Counted from the first letter of the stretch, positions 35,681 through 48,360 are shown. The stretch: 64,000 nt of DNA from Liriodendron chinense (GCA_003013855.2 PVNU02002353.1:1178001-1242000), one strand, 5' to 3'. The notes: generated by a model not told the origin, from the letters alone. Numbers and translations: made by a program.

Positions 35681-35685
35681 TCCAC

Positions 35686-36600
35686 CTTACATGCTCTTGC
35701 ATGGACGAACCCCGATTCAAAAACCTCACTTGCCTGGTGATCCTAACCTTTATTTTCTTTCACTTTGCCTCTTTGAACACAAATGGACAAAAAATGCCAC
35801 GATTGAGCATTTTTAGCCATTCAATTTTTCATTATTTTTTAACAGTGGACCATCCACCGCTCACAATGTGGGCGATATGGCATGTGTGAAATTAACTGAA
35901 ACATGGTGCATATGCACCCTACCACCACACACTTCGTAGCTAACGAAATTTACAGCGTGTAAGAAGATGAAGGGCTGTCATTCGAGGGGCCCTCATGTAA
36001 GGTAGTGGAACGTGTGCGAGAGATCCGGGCTATTCATCAGGCAAGGTAGTATAGTCATATTAAGTGAGCCAAACACACACACACACACACAACTAGTCTG
36101 TCAACCTTTTATCTAACTATCCCATTTTCTCATTATTACCTTTGGTGTGGCCCATCAAGCTGAATTTTGGAATATGGGTCTAACATGGACCCTCCTCAAT
36201 GGCTTCCATTGTTACCTTTGGTGCAGCCCACCTCAATCAAGAATCAGGCTGAATTTTGGAATATAAGTCTAATATGGTTGGCACACCTGATGCAAGGTGT
36301 GGATTCTACATGCGCACAAGATGGGACCCACAAAGATTGAACATGAAAAGTAAACCCATGAATAAATAATGCAAACATTCTTTATAAAAAGAACTGGTTC
36401 CTTTGACTGTGTTGTTGGGCTGTGAGCCTCTTCTCCTTTCATTCCTTCTTTTTATTGAAGTCTTCTTTAGTCCTTGTGCTTTCTATTGAAGTTTCAATTG
36501 TAGCTTATAATGATTAGGCTTTGTATCTCTTGGTGGGCCATAAAATTCTATTAAACTTTGGAAAAAAGAAAGGAAAAAAAAGAAAAAAAGAGAGCCAGTT
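35686..36600. other. Non-coding interval
   Basis: No gene. Holds a (CA)n run at 36071-36090 and a local duplication of about 75 bp (ACCTTTGGTGTGGCCCA with CTGAATTTTGGAATATGGG, repeated from about 36215). Confidence 0.5.
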
Positions 36601-36696
36601 CAAATTGGCATGACCACCAGGCTCAAATTAAGTATGCAAGATCAAGCTGCTATCTTGTATACTTAATTGCCTGAGCCGGGTGGTTGAGCCAATCTG
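36601..36696. repeat. Compact 95-bp hairpin
   Basis: Arms 36601-36642 and about 36651-36696 are near reverse complements (CAAATTGGCATGACCACCAG against the inverse of GGTGGTTGAGCCAATCTG), with a loop of about 8-12 bp. It could be a small foldback element or a small-RNA hairpin; sequence alone does not decide. Confidence 0.65.
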
Positions 36697-37509
36697 GATT
36701 ATGGGTTACACAGAACCATGTCATGGGCTATTCCTAATCATGTTTCCCTGATCTTGATAACAAATAAACTAAAAGAAGGGGACAATGGTTGTGCTTGGAC
36801 TAGAGATGCTATGATTAAAGGCTGATTCCTTATTCCTTCCTTAGTCCCGGAAGAACCCTTCATAAAAAAAATGCACAATCCCTTCCTTCAATCAGATAAC
36901 CTAGTTTTATACCATAATCATGGTTTTCTTTTCTGGAAATGTTGGAATTCCCTGAACTTATTCTTTTATGTGGTGGCTTCATACAATACTGAAGTGGGGC
37001 AAGTTTCTTTTCAGTGATTCAAACCGTTGATATGATCTGCCCCACTGTTGATGGGAAATCCACCGTTGAACATTTTGTCTTTCTTCAATTGAACATGTAC
37101 AATACCTTAGATTTTCTATTCACTGGCTACAGATCGACGGGTCTAGATTTTCCCATCTGGGTGATTTTTTGTGTGTGGACCAATGACAGTTGGACCATCC
37201 TATCAATGGTTTGAATCACCCATTTTGTACAAAAATGAAAAGCCGAGCCTACTATAGATGTTCCAGTCTAGAGCATTATGTAATACTTCTTTCTATATAT
37301 ATACTAATCAACAACCGTCCATTTATTATCATAAAATATATTAATCTAATCTGCAATTTGTCATTCGAACATCTCTTTTTCAATTTCGAGGAGATGCTAA
37401 AGAAAAGGCTGCAGCTAAAAAAAAGAGAGAGCTAGCCTTAGGTTAGGGGTTGTAGTCCTAAGGGTGCTCGGATTCATTCCTGAGGCGTCCAGTACTGGTC
37501 GGTTCTCTG
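36697..37509. other. Non-coding interval
   Basis: No gene. A short run near 37014-37230 contains the inverted pair TTCAAACCGTTGATATGATC / GACCATCCTATCAATGGTTT, so it may be another foldback element of about 200 bp. Confidence 0.4.
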
Positions 37510-37930
37510 TGGGCCCCACCATGATGTATGTATTTCATCCACGCCATCCATCCATTTTCCATCTCATTTTATCTCATGAACCCAAAACTGATGCAGATCC
37601 AAACCTTAGGTGGATCACACAACAGTCAACAGTGGTGATTGAATGCCCACCATTTAAAACTTCCTGGGGCCACAAAGGTTTTGGATTAAGCTGATATTTG
37701 TATTTTCCCTTCATCCAGATCTGTATGACCTAATTAACAGGCTGGATGGCAAAAAACAAAAAAAACAAAACATTACATCAGGCCCTACGAAGTTTTAAAA
37801 CCATTGTTTTCATCTGGTATGGTCCACCTGAGATTTGGATCTGACTCATTTTTGGGCTCATGCACTAAAATGATCTGTCCAAATGGATGGACGGTGTGGA
37901 TACAACACATACATCATGGTGGGGCCCAAA
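37510..37930. mobile_element. Foldback repeat, well-preserved copy
   Basis: Begins GTGGGCCCCACCATGATGTA and ends with its near inverse (CATACATCATGGTGGGGCCC). The arms extend inwards for about 200 bp each (CACGCCATCCATCCATTTTC with AAATGGATGGACGGTGTGGA; CCAAACCTTAGGTGGATC with GGTCCACCTGAGATTTGG). No coding capacity. Confidence 0.75.
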
Positions 37931-38864
37931 GACTCATGCATCATGAGCCCATGTAGGGTGGAAGGCCCTTATGACCAGAGGTGCTGGACCATCAATCAGT
38001 TTCCCTTCCAATCAGGGTCATTCAAGTCAAAGAATGCCTAATCAATCTTAGCTGTCGAAAACAGGACGTCACACTCAAACAATGATGCCGATGTTAAAAT
38101 AATCAACGGTTACAGATGCTACGGCCAACATCGTTATCCGTTTTGACTTCGTTGTGTAGCTTCTCACTTTAGAAAATGACATGATGAAGTGGTGACACGT
38201 TCACCCATACGTTCCAAAATCAATCCAGACCATCTAAAGCTTGAGGCCCATTGTGGACTAAGTAAAAATTGCACTAATTGAACAATCCTAACCATCAAAT
38301 GATGGTCAGGAAATGGATGGCTGAAATTAAAATCGTCAGTGGTGCAAATTCAGCCCAAATAAATAGATGGTAGAGATTATCCAACTGGGCCTAAATAGAT
38401 GGCTGAAATTCACCAATACGACTCACTCACGATGACATTTTCAATAGAGAAACTTTAGTACTCTGGTAGAGTGGGTTGAATGATGCGCACGCACCTAGAA
38501 ATTACTTACGTTCGCATACAAGAAATTCAAATTAGCCTTACTAAATATGAGTCCCACTTCAGATGTGTCATGAACCAAGAAATTAATATCATTTTATTAC
38601 CTTCTGATCGGTTGGTGGAAACTTATTGGACGGTGAAAAATGAAAACATCCAATGGCCCTACTTTAACAAACAAGTTTTTAAGAATCAAAGGTTAGCATT
38701 GTTCAACTAACCTCATTTTCGGAATGTAATTAGCATCAGAGATTTTCCACAATTTAATTGGTTTATTTTGGGTCAATGAATACCACGTGTAAAATTCCTG
38801 AGTGCCTGTGTATCAAGATCCATACACTTCCAGAGTATCAAATAACTCCCTGGAAATAAAGGGC
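37931..38864. other. Segmental-duplication anchor (copy 2), partly inverted
   Basis: Bases 37990-38205 correspond to 17870-17980 and 19286-19380. Bases about 38625-38690 (CTTATTGGACGGTGAAAAAT, ACATCCAATGGCCCTACTTT) match the reverse complement of about 18122-18187. Bases near 38805-38850 (TGTGTATCA, then CCAGAGTATCAAA) again match 18318-18360 directly. No gene. Confidence 0.5.
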
Positions 38865-39385
38865 GCGGATTGGGTACTACCCACACCATGACCTAGCTGG
38901 AGACGGACGTTCTGTCAGGGGCTCTGTGGGTCCCATATTGATGCAGTGTATTTTATCCACGCCGTCCATCTATTTTGAAAGATCATTTTATAAATGATCC
39001 AAAAAATAAGGCAGATCGAACGCTTGAGTGGATCACAGCACAGGAAGCAGTGGCGACAATGATGCCTACCGTTGAAACCTTCCTAGGGCCCACTGCGATG
39101 TTTATTTTCCATCCAACCTTCTCATAAGGTCACAAAGACCTGGATGAGGGGAAACATAAATATCAGCTTGATCCAAAACTTCTGTGGACCCGAAGAGGAT
39201 TTCAATGGTAAGCATTTAATCCCCACGGTTTCGTATGGTGTGGTGCCCTCAAACCTTCAATCTGCCTCCTTTTTGGGATTATCCGCTAAAATGATCTGTA
39301 AAAACGGATGAACAGCGTGGATTCATCAAATAGATCAAGGTGGGCCCACAGACTCCCTGACAGGACTGTCCATCTCTATCCACGT
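38865..39385. mobile_element. Foldback repeat with extended TIR
   Basis: Left GAGACGGACGTTCTGTCAGG pairs with the right-end sequence ending CCTGACAGGACTGTCCATCTC (trimmed). An outer GCGCGGATTGGGTACTACCC is also found inverted at the end of the 48.3 kb copy. A short A-run follows. Confidence 0.7.
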
Positions 39386-41933
39386 CGGAAAAAAAAAAAA
39401 AAAAAGATCTCGATTACTGACGGCTAGGGTCATGAGTAGTAGGATCATGATGGCTTAAAACATATACCAATCTCAACCATCTAATCGAGAGCCTGAATAG
39501 TAGGGTCATGATGGCCTAAAAATCAAACGGATTGGATTAACTTAACCATGTGACCTCATCCATTGAATTTAGAAGCGAACCCAGTTTGGCTGGGGACTGC
39601 AACACCAGCCACCTAGCTGGTGTCAAAGATGTACCCACATCACAAGAAACAGTTTTGATTTTCCTCATATTTTTGTGTTTTTGATATGCCTTATATTTTT
39701 GGGCTCATGCCTTAAAATGGGCTGACAAAATAAATATAGCCAATGCAAGCACCTGGTGGGCCAAAACTTTAAAATTGTTGAATGCCCATAGGGATGACCC
39801 AACACAAAAGTTAGGCCTGCCTCATCACCTGATCAGCCTGGCCCACCTTTTTCCTTGTGTCCAATTTAATAAACGTGATGGATTGGCAGGAAAGTAAAAA
39901 TAATAATTGAAATTGAGTAAGCTAATGTAGTGATGATTATTTCACATTTTAGGCCTTATTTGCATGCAACCAACATTTTGAGGCATGTTTGAATCACATC
40001 CATAATCTCTAGTTTGGAATTCAAGTGCTCCAACTATCAGCCATATTTTGGCCGTGTTGCTGGTGTCATCATGTTAATTATACTGAAGTTGTTGGAAGTT
40101 TAAATTTTTTTTCAATATAATTATTTTTTTAATAATATAGGTAACTTTGACCGTATTATCAGTATCAATAATAATATTTTAAAAATAATTTCTTATAAAA
40201 ATTCCTTGCTATTGGTGATACTATCAATGGTATTTCTGATATCAATGATGATATTCCTGATGGTAAGGAAATATTTGTGAACTGGTGGAAATTGACAACA
40301 AAATAAAAAAAAAATTAATTTTCATTTATTATTATTTTTTAATTTTGAATTTTTAAATATTGTTCCTTAAATTATTTCATTCACTCTTATTCTTATTAAA
40401 TCAAAGATTTAATTTATGGAGAAATCTCAACTCGAATTAAAATGCATGGATTGCAATGAAAATCCATGTCTGTGTGATTCTCATACATTGCCATTGATTA
40501 TGAATTTATGGTGAAAAATTAATGTTTCAGCGAGAAATGTGAAAAATTGGTAAAATTATAATTTTTTTCATTTTTATGTTGAAAATTATGTGTTTTTCAC
40601 TACTCACTAATGTGAAAATTTTATATATCGAGTAGCAGATCAGCCATAAATTTTATATATTTATTTTATACTTAACTTTTTAGACAACACAGTTAGGCCC
40701 TTTTAAAATAAAAAAATATATATCATATATGATTGATTTTTGCAATATTCTCATGCCAATATATGCGAACATATATGTTTTAACCTCTCTTAAAGCTTCA
40801 CTAAAACAATTCACATTTTTTCAATATTTTCCCAATGTTCCTCTCAATTAATGATATTTTTCAAGTATGAACAACAACATCGATAATGCGAATATATGTT
40901 TCCATATACCCAGTACTCATTAATACATGTAATGATGCTGGTAGTTGAACTGGACTGAAATTGATGGTTTAGATGATAAATCTTTGTTTTGCCAAAACCA
41001 ATCTGAGTATCCTCTACAGTCGACAATTGATATTATGTGCAACTGGGGCCCTTAAAGTGTCCTATCAACCATTGCTTAGTTGGGTCTCACTTACAACTGG
41101 TTGTAAATGCAACTAGTTGGGGGGTGTGGGGTCCATTGTGTTGTATAGTCATTAGTCACCACATAATGAAAATGGATGCACCTAAGATTATGCCGCCTTG
41201 AGAATGACAGATGTTTATGGGGGTTGTCTATTGTTTAATTTCTATTTGGTGGCCCACAGGATGATTTAAATGATGGTCGGATCGGCATGATTTTGGGGCT
41301 ATAATATTCATGATGGGCAAACCTGTTGGCTGGATTCAACGCAGTACATGCACCAATGTGGTCCCACACCTAGCTGCGTGCATGCACCTCCATGTACAAC
41401 TAGTTGCATGCGTGTGAGGCAGCTTCCCCACTATGTTAGAGTACTCTTTAGCTGAGTTACTTTCTTAGAAGAATTTCCCCACAGCAATCTACATGCAACC
41501 TTAGCATGCAACCCCATATTTTCTGTCAAAGTATTTCTTGTGAGGGAATTCAAACCATGAAAAACAATGGGCCATAACAACAAGATCACGTGTTTCAAAA
41601 ATTCAGATTAATCAACCATTAGATGGACCACAGCGATGCAATGATGTAGACCATTACCATCATCTATCATTTGATTTCAATTGTGTGGATTACCTGATGA
41701 GCAAATGGGCCTGATTTTTCACCAGTTGATCTTGACTTTGGGTTCCGCCAATTTCTTCAAACTGATGCCGTGTTTATGTCCCTTGATATACATTGTTGCA
41801 CCATTCTTTAATGGCTTGAGCTTTTAGAGCAAGCAGTTATCTGACACGGTATTAGCGAAGAAGGTTAACTGTTTTTTATCAATGTAAAAGAGGCTTGCCG
41901 GCTAACATGTATCTCAATACACTACAAGAATCT
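39386..41933. other. AT-rich non-coding interval
   Basis: No gene. The part 40070-40830 is strongly AT-rich. There are scattered GGCCCAC words and nothing else I can name. Confidence 0.5.
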
Positions 41934-42440
41934 TGAGTATTGCTTGAGGTAGGGCCTGGAGGTGGCCATGTGATGAACAGCCTGACCTATAGGACTAGGA
42001 CTTGGGTCTCTAAACTTAGTCCAATGGTATGGCCCATACTCGAAATTTATGCCTAATGTTTGAGTTGGGCTTGTTGGAAGATCCCTTCTCAACCACACGC
42101 ACAATAATATCAAAATTAAGAGAGATATAAAGCATGACACAAAAATTTATATAGTTCCATTTTGATCGGCCCACATTAATGAGTATTGCTTGAGGTAGGG
42201 CCTAGAGGTGGCAATGTGATAAGCAGCCTAGCTTGTAGGACTAGGACTTGGGCTTGTAAACTTAGTCCCAAGACATGGCCCATACTTGAAATTTAGCCCC
42301 GATGTTTGAACTGGGCTTGCTGGTAGAAAGATTCCCTCTCGACCACACACAACAATATCAAAAGAAAAAAAATACAGAGAAAATGTGCAAACTACAATAC
42401 AAAATTTATAATATGATTTCATTTCGTTACATTAACGGAT
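41934..42440. repeat. Tandem duplication of about 250 bp
   Basis: The block starting TGAGTATTGCTTGAGGTAGG at 41935 recurs at 42180, followed in both by GGACTAGGACTTGGG, CTTAGTCC and CAATATCAAAA. The second copy ends near 42440. The sequence is non-coding. Confidence 0.8.
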
Positions 42441-43204
42441 ACACACCAATCTACTATGTTTAAAGGTAAAAAATGAAGAAACAATTTTCAATACAATGAC
42501 AACTCTCTCTATCTGATGTATAGAATATATATTATCCAAACGAACAACACATCTCTAATGATCATGCTCCGCAAATTCTAATAGGGCCCAGGCCAATGAT
42601 GAATGGCACAACCCATTGGCCTGGTCCAATTATCAAATGGGCCACCATTATACAAAAATTGGAGGATTTAAAGACCCTTGTAGCAGTTCATACATGTAGT
42701 TTGAAAGAACTCTTAGATATGTATGGATCATGTTACAACAATCAAAACTATTATATGCCCGGACTCAATGCTTAAGGGATGCCCCTTTTTTTCGTTAGAT
42801 TGAGCTATTTAAAATCTTTGATTATTCTACTCTTTTAGGCCCTGTGGGGCCAGGCCATGGCCATGGCCAAGGACTTCTTAGGCCAATTAAGACCAGGCAA
42901 AGGTAGAGCTACGGCTGAGGGGACACACACACACACGACAGGCTACTTGTGTAGGGCATCTATGCCATGAAAATGATGGGCCCACCATGAATCTCACCTA
43001 TCTAAAAAATCAGGCCAATCTACCATTAGGTGGGCCACACCTGCACGTTGAGTCAGACCTGTCAGCTGTCTATTAACTCACTGGTAATCTTCGTAGAGAG
43101 GCTATCCATAGGCCAAAACTCCTAAGATTCGACAGCATGCATGTTAGCCACGTGTAGCATAGATGAAACACACCAAGTTGGTGAATGGTGATGAATTATC
43201 ACCA
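42441..43204. other. Non-coding interval
   Basis: No gene or clear element. Confidence 0.5.
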
Positions 43205-43770
43205 TAGCCTTGCGTGGACCATAGTACAAAAACCCGAAAACTCGACCCGACTGGATATTCAGCCGGGTCGAGTCACCCCAAATAATCGATTTGACTCGAT
43301 CGACTCAGTACTTAAAAGTAAGTTATAAGCTCTTGTAATCGAAACACGTCTTTTGTTACCTTTTTTTTTTTTTTTCTTTGTAAAAAGCCCTCCAATCAGT
43401 GGATGACTCAGATGGAATCATGCCGAGTTGTGTCCACTGGAGTGAGTTAACAAGCCGACTCGACAAGTCTTCCAGACTCAAAATTAATTCTGACATGTTA
43501 GCAAATCTCGTTTACTATTTTCTTTAAAAAGCACTCCACTCAGTGAGTGACTCGGATGCATAGATATAATCATGCTGACTCACTCAACTAGACTCAATGA
43601 GTCTTCCCGAGTCAAAAACGAGTCTCGAACATCAGAGAATTTCTTAGAAACTCGGCTTGAAATCTCATCGAGTCAAGTTGACTCAGCTGAGTTTCGAGTC
43701 TAGTTAGCGAGTTTAGAACTATGATACCGACAACGAGTTTAGAACTACGATACCGACAACGAGGAGCATT
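43205..43770. repeat. GACTCG-rich element downstream of POD4
   Basis: A tract dense in GACTCG/GAGTC words. Its left end (CATAGTACAAAAACCCGAAA) and right end (GAGTTTAGAACTATG) are weakly inverted. A 27-29-bp direct duplication (GAGTTTAGAACTATGATACC, then CGACAAC) ends it at 43710-43765. Confidence 0.45.
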
Positions 43771-43842
43771 TGAAACCATTACAAAGGCAGTGTTATTCTT
43801 ATATATAATACTTATAATAATAAACGACATTATCATGAAAAT

Positions 43843-46800
43843 CTAGCCGTTGATCACAGCACAATGCTTTCTAATCTCACCATTCTCCCCCGTTAGGACT
43901 CCTATCTTGCCCATTTTCACCATGGACACTGCAAAATCATGGAAGAAGCTTGGAATGTGGGACTTGAGCTGACGGTCGATGTACGCCTTCGTTTCTTTGT
44001 CGTCGAGGAGAGCGGCATCGGATTGCAAGAGGCCTCTTCTCTTCACCACGAGCTTGTAGTAATCTGTATCGAATGTTTTGAAGCTTCCCGGGTCCATCTC
44101 GACGAGGGTCGTGGCATCGAACGGCTTACATTTGTTCCGAAGCTTGATGATGTAGTTGGGATCGAGGGTTGGGTCCACATCGCCTTTGCCAGTGAAGTTG
44201 TAGATGCGGTTTGTGAAGGCTGGGCAATGTGAGGTCCCAATGGTGTGGCTACCTAGTGGGAGTGGAGACCATATCAGATTGCAATGGTAGAAACATGAAG
44301 CACGGATGTGAATCTTGGGTCCTATTCTCTCTAATGTGGCACGGTTTGTCCGAGTGCTAGGATGTTCACCAGGTGGGCCACCCATGAGTGTCAAATGGAG
44401 ATGGATTGTCAGTTCTTTTTAACTGTTTGCATTTTCATACATGCGTGGCACACCTGATGACGAACCAGCCCGATTCTTGGGCCAGATTAAAAAGGTCCAC
44501 CTGATGAATGGTCTGGATCCCACATATATTAATTTAGCGTGCCCTGTTGGCATTTGTAAGGACAATAGGCGAGTGGACTTTGCATTTTGCTTCAGGGGGC
44601 GGATTAAGTGTTACCCTTACTGATGTGGAACAAGTATCAACTGGTGGAAGAAGAGGGATGACACACTTTCTATCTCTCATGGACTGGATATGATTGAAGG
44701 AAAAGTGGTAGAATTAAGTATATCTTGGTCGACAGAATTAAGCATATTTTGGTCGACTGACTGATGTTGGTCGTCCAAAATTTATCTAAATTGCAAGTTG
44801 GTCGTTGGACACTCTTAAGAGTTATTTTGGTCCCCTAACCTGCTCCATAGGTTGGCTGACCAATCACCTGATCACTCGGGCAGTTGACCAATGGATGATG
44901 CAGGCTATATAAGTTCCCTTATACTGTTGTTAAGCATTCCTCTTAATAATGTTATTCAAAATTTTATATTTCCGTTGTTAATTTTTCATGGATTTGAGAA
45001 ACTTTTAATGGATTTCAGAAAACCTTGTGATTTCAAGGTAATTATCCTTCGAGGGAAGTGTTATTGGCCTCTTCATGTCCTTCCTTGCGTCACTTATTGC
45101 GGGCCGCCTTAATGATATGTTACATATCCACGTTGTTCATCCAATTTTTTGAAGCCTAGTTTTAGGGTGTTGTATGAAAATTAAGCAAATCCAAATCACA
45201 GGTGGACCTTGCCTTAGGGGAAAGTAGTGATTAAAAGCTTAAAAACTTCCTAGGGCTCGGACCTGGATGAAGGGAAAACATAATTAATATATCTTTATAC
45301 AAAAATTTTATGGCCCAAAAAAAGCTTTTAATAGTCATTCACCACTGTTTACAATGGTGTTGTCTACCTGAGATTTGGATCTTCCTAAGTTTTGGGATCG
45401 CATTCTAAAATGGGCCGGATAAACGGTTGGATGGCGTTGATATAAACAAATTCATCAAAGTGGGCCCCACATGGAAAGGATAACACCCACTAAGGTGTTA
45501 CCCGGGTAACACTTAATCCACCCCCTTAACTTCAGGTGTTGTCGTACCAAATCATACGCGCGTAAGACATTATATGATCCTACACCTGAGAATATGCACT
45601 CCGACCTTGACTTCCTGCTAGTGGGGCCCATGGTTCCATAATCTGAATCATTGATGTGATGGGTCTCCTTATCAGTGCAGCACTCGGCAAAATCATAGCC
45701 CTCCAATTTTTCTTTTTTTTCTTTTTTTTTTTTTATGTTGAATGTAGATAGTTGAATCTTGTCCTAATCATCCATTTGCAGCCTACCAATTAAAGGGTCA
45801 CGATTGTCCCAAATGGGATATTTTGGGGCATGGTAGTTTCAACCATAGGGCCCATCAGATAATCGGTCTGGATCACCATTCCATGGGCCCCACATGTAGG
45901 TATTTGAGGCAGCGGAGACCTTATACCTGATAGGACTACGAGGTCCTTCACACTCAGACCATTCCGAAGAAACAATGCTTTCAACCGAGTGATGTTCATT
46001 GTTGGAGGCGGTAGATTGAGCAAGGCATCTCTTGACGCGGACACATGTCCATCACGTCGTCCAGTTGGGACCTTCCAAAATGGTCCTCCGATCTGTAAGA
46101 AGAAAGAAAAAAACACTCACATTTCAGTAAATCTAAGATCTCAACCGTTGATCAATACTTAAAGCAATCCATGATCGACAGCAGAGAACATTTCTTACCA
46201 TATATGTTGCATCCCTGGCCACCAGTGCTAAAACGTCTGCACAAGAGACGACTCCTGGACACTCTTTCTCGACCGCTGCCTTCACCGTATCGATGACGTG
46301 GAACCCCCGAAGGGTTAGATTTGGAATTGCATCTTTCTCTGCTTGATTGTCCTTTGTCGAATTTATAAGCACCGATCCATCGCATCCCTGTCAACGACAC
46401 ATCTTGTTCACAGATATGTAGCACAACAACAGAACTTGTGTCTCAAGTTTGTGAGATTGAATACATTCATCATGTGGGCCACACCATGTAGACTCTCTGG
46501 CCCAAAAATGGGCTGATGGGTCACACATGTATAGAAGAAATGGATGGTTTAAGAAGTTGATCCAAGGTCCAAATTCATTGTACATGCGTGCCCGGCCCAC
46601 TTGATTAGTGATCCACCCTAACTTTCATGCCTGACTATTTACATGGTAGGACACACCTGAGATCAGCTGGCGCGCTCCGGACTTACCCTTACGAAACAAT
46701 CATGGAAATGTAGCCTTAGCAATGGAGCGGCGAGAGTAGGCGCTCGGCTGATGATTTTTGCCGTCGTCTTCCTAACTATACCCTCTACGTTGGGGCACGT

Positions 46801-46905
46801 CTTCTTGTAGTACCCGATTTTCAGGCTACCCGCATTCGTCGATCGTAAGATGGCAAGAACAACCACCAATTGGAGCAAGATCTTCAAGAGAAGCCTCGAA
46901 GCCAT
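43843..46905 (-). CDS. Class III secretory peroxidase POD4 (4 exons, 327 aa)
   Basis: Coding order on the minus strand: 46905-46687, 46387-46199, 46092-45927, 44252-43843, giving 328 codons including the stop. Residues 1-25 are a signal peptide ending in TNA. The distal site is R64/H68 and the proximal ligand is H194 in SGSHTIG, where Ser replaces the usual Gly/Ala before His. PNLTLRGF, PTGRRDG and eight Cys are present. The stretch FTGKGDVDPTLDPNYIIKLR with EMDPGSFKTFD resembles the Prx27 type as I recall it. Intron 3 is much longer (1674 bp) than in POD2/POD3 because it holds a TIR element. Same role as the other three, apoplastic phenol oxidation or peroxide control. It is clearly more diverged from POD2/POD3 than they are from each other. 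The start ATG directly precedes the hydrophobic signal. Confidence 0.95.
44595..45525. mobile_element. TIR element in intron 3 of POD4
   Basis: Left end GGGGGCGGATTAAGTGTTAC and right end GGGTAACACTTAATCCACCC are inverted repeats of about 22 bp. The flanks TTGCTTCAG and TAACTTCAG are a possible 9-bp target duplication with two mismatches, as for Mutator-like elements. A foldback repeat copy (about 45100-45480) makes up its right half. No transposase is seen. Confidence 0.6.
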
Positions 46906-46973
46906 GTCGCAGATTGATCGGACGGTGATTAATTAGATGATTAACAATGAAATAGGTATGGGACATGGGCCTT

Positions 46974-46983
46974 GTTATATAGT
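46974..46983 (-). promoter_or_regulatory. Putative TATA box of POD4
   Basis: CTATATAAC on the minus strand, about 70 bp before the ATG. Confidence 0.6.
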
Positions 46984-47994
46984 TAAATTTTGGGCCTTGA
47001 TCATGTCATGGAAAGGCCGGCATTGGATGGAAGCTTATTTTCTTAATGTTTTCTTAAGTGTTGTTTTAAATTGGATAATTAATCAGCATTAAGGTATGTT
47101 TCTTGAGGCCATAACTGCTGACTTTGGATTTTGTTTAAGCAATCTCATGACATGCATTGCTACATTTCTTGAATGGATTGCTAGGGGGAGTCCTGATGGA
47201 TGGTCATTTATCATTCATCACCCCGTGGGGACCACAAGTTGATATTGTCCGATGATCAGAAGTGTCCATCTTCTTTGGAGTACTGTTGATGGACCACCAT
47301 GTGATGTTAACTATAGTTAGTTTTTTTTTTTTTTGGTGGACCTTTGACTAGTTTTGTTTTCATTCTTCAAATAAAATGATACTGACTGATGGTTGGAATC
47401 ATCTCTTCAGTATGAGCTCTAGATGGGGACCTATTAATATTAATCCCAAGAAGATGGATGGTTCTGATCATCCGACAGTATCCACATGTGGGCCCCAAGT
47501 GCGACCAATGCTAGAGGAACATGATTCACAACTAAAGCCAAACAAAGTCTATCTAGACTGTCGACTGGTGCAAAACATGCAAGGTGGTGGATGGAACCAA
47601 ACTTGAAGAGAGTGTGAACAGAATATCGGGATGTATTGTACCAAAGAGAACCATCACCCTACACGTTGTACAACATTGGAACGTTTGTTTGTACCGTGAA
47701 ATGGATATGTATCCAAACAGTATCATTTGCACCGGTTTGTACACTGATAGTACTGTTAGGAGTGATTGCATGGTAGATTAATATCTTTTAGGATATATTA
47801 CAATCCGTTTGTCTTTGATTTTATGCTTGTCCATGTATACGTATTCTAAGCACGTGTACTCGATAGTATACAAATTTATTCGTAAGAGAATTATACCAAG
47901 CTTTAATTGATGCATGAATGATACAGTTGTATCAGCCCAAAACAACCCAATACAAGAGCAATACACACCATATGGGTAGTGAATATATTGGTTT
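46984..47994. other. Upstream flank of POD4
   Basis: No gene. Short frames on both strands at 47370-47780 carry no known motif. Confidence 0.5.
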
Positions 47995-48360
47995 GTCATG
48001 CACACTGTCCATCTATTTTTACAGATGCATGGGCCTAGATTAAAAAGGAGGTATATCGAAGGCTCAAGTGGACAACACAAAAGTAAGCTGTAGGGATTGG
48101 AAGCTTCCAGGGCACTGAAGTTTTGGATTAAGTTAATATTTATGTTTTCCCTTCATCCAGGTTTATCTATGTAGCTTTATGAACAAGTTGGATGGTAGAT
48201 AAACAACAGTTTTCAACAATAAGAGTTCAATCGCATTCAATCTATTAAAATAGATGGACAGCATTGATGAAACATATACATCACGGTGGGCCTCACAAGC
48301 CCTTGACAGACTGTCAGTCTCTAGCTAGGTCCTGGTGGGTAGTACCTAATTGGCACCTGA
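47995..48360. repeat. Foldback repeat copy, short
   Basis: Right arm intact (AATAGATGGACAGCATTGAT, ATACATCACGGTGGGCCTC). The outer end (CTAGCTAGGTCCTGGTGGGT then AGTACCTAATTGG) is the inverse of the left end at 38870. The left arm is shortened. Confidence 0.6.

Noticed and set aside
43939..44232. 97-codon plus-strand frame opposite POD4 exon 4
   Set aside because: Antisense shadow of a clear peroxidase exon.
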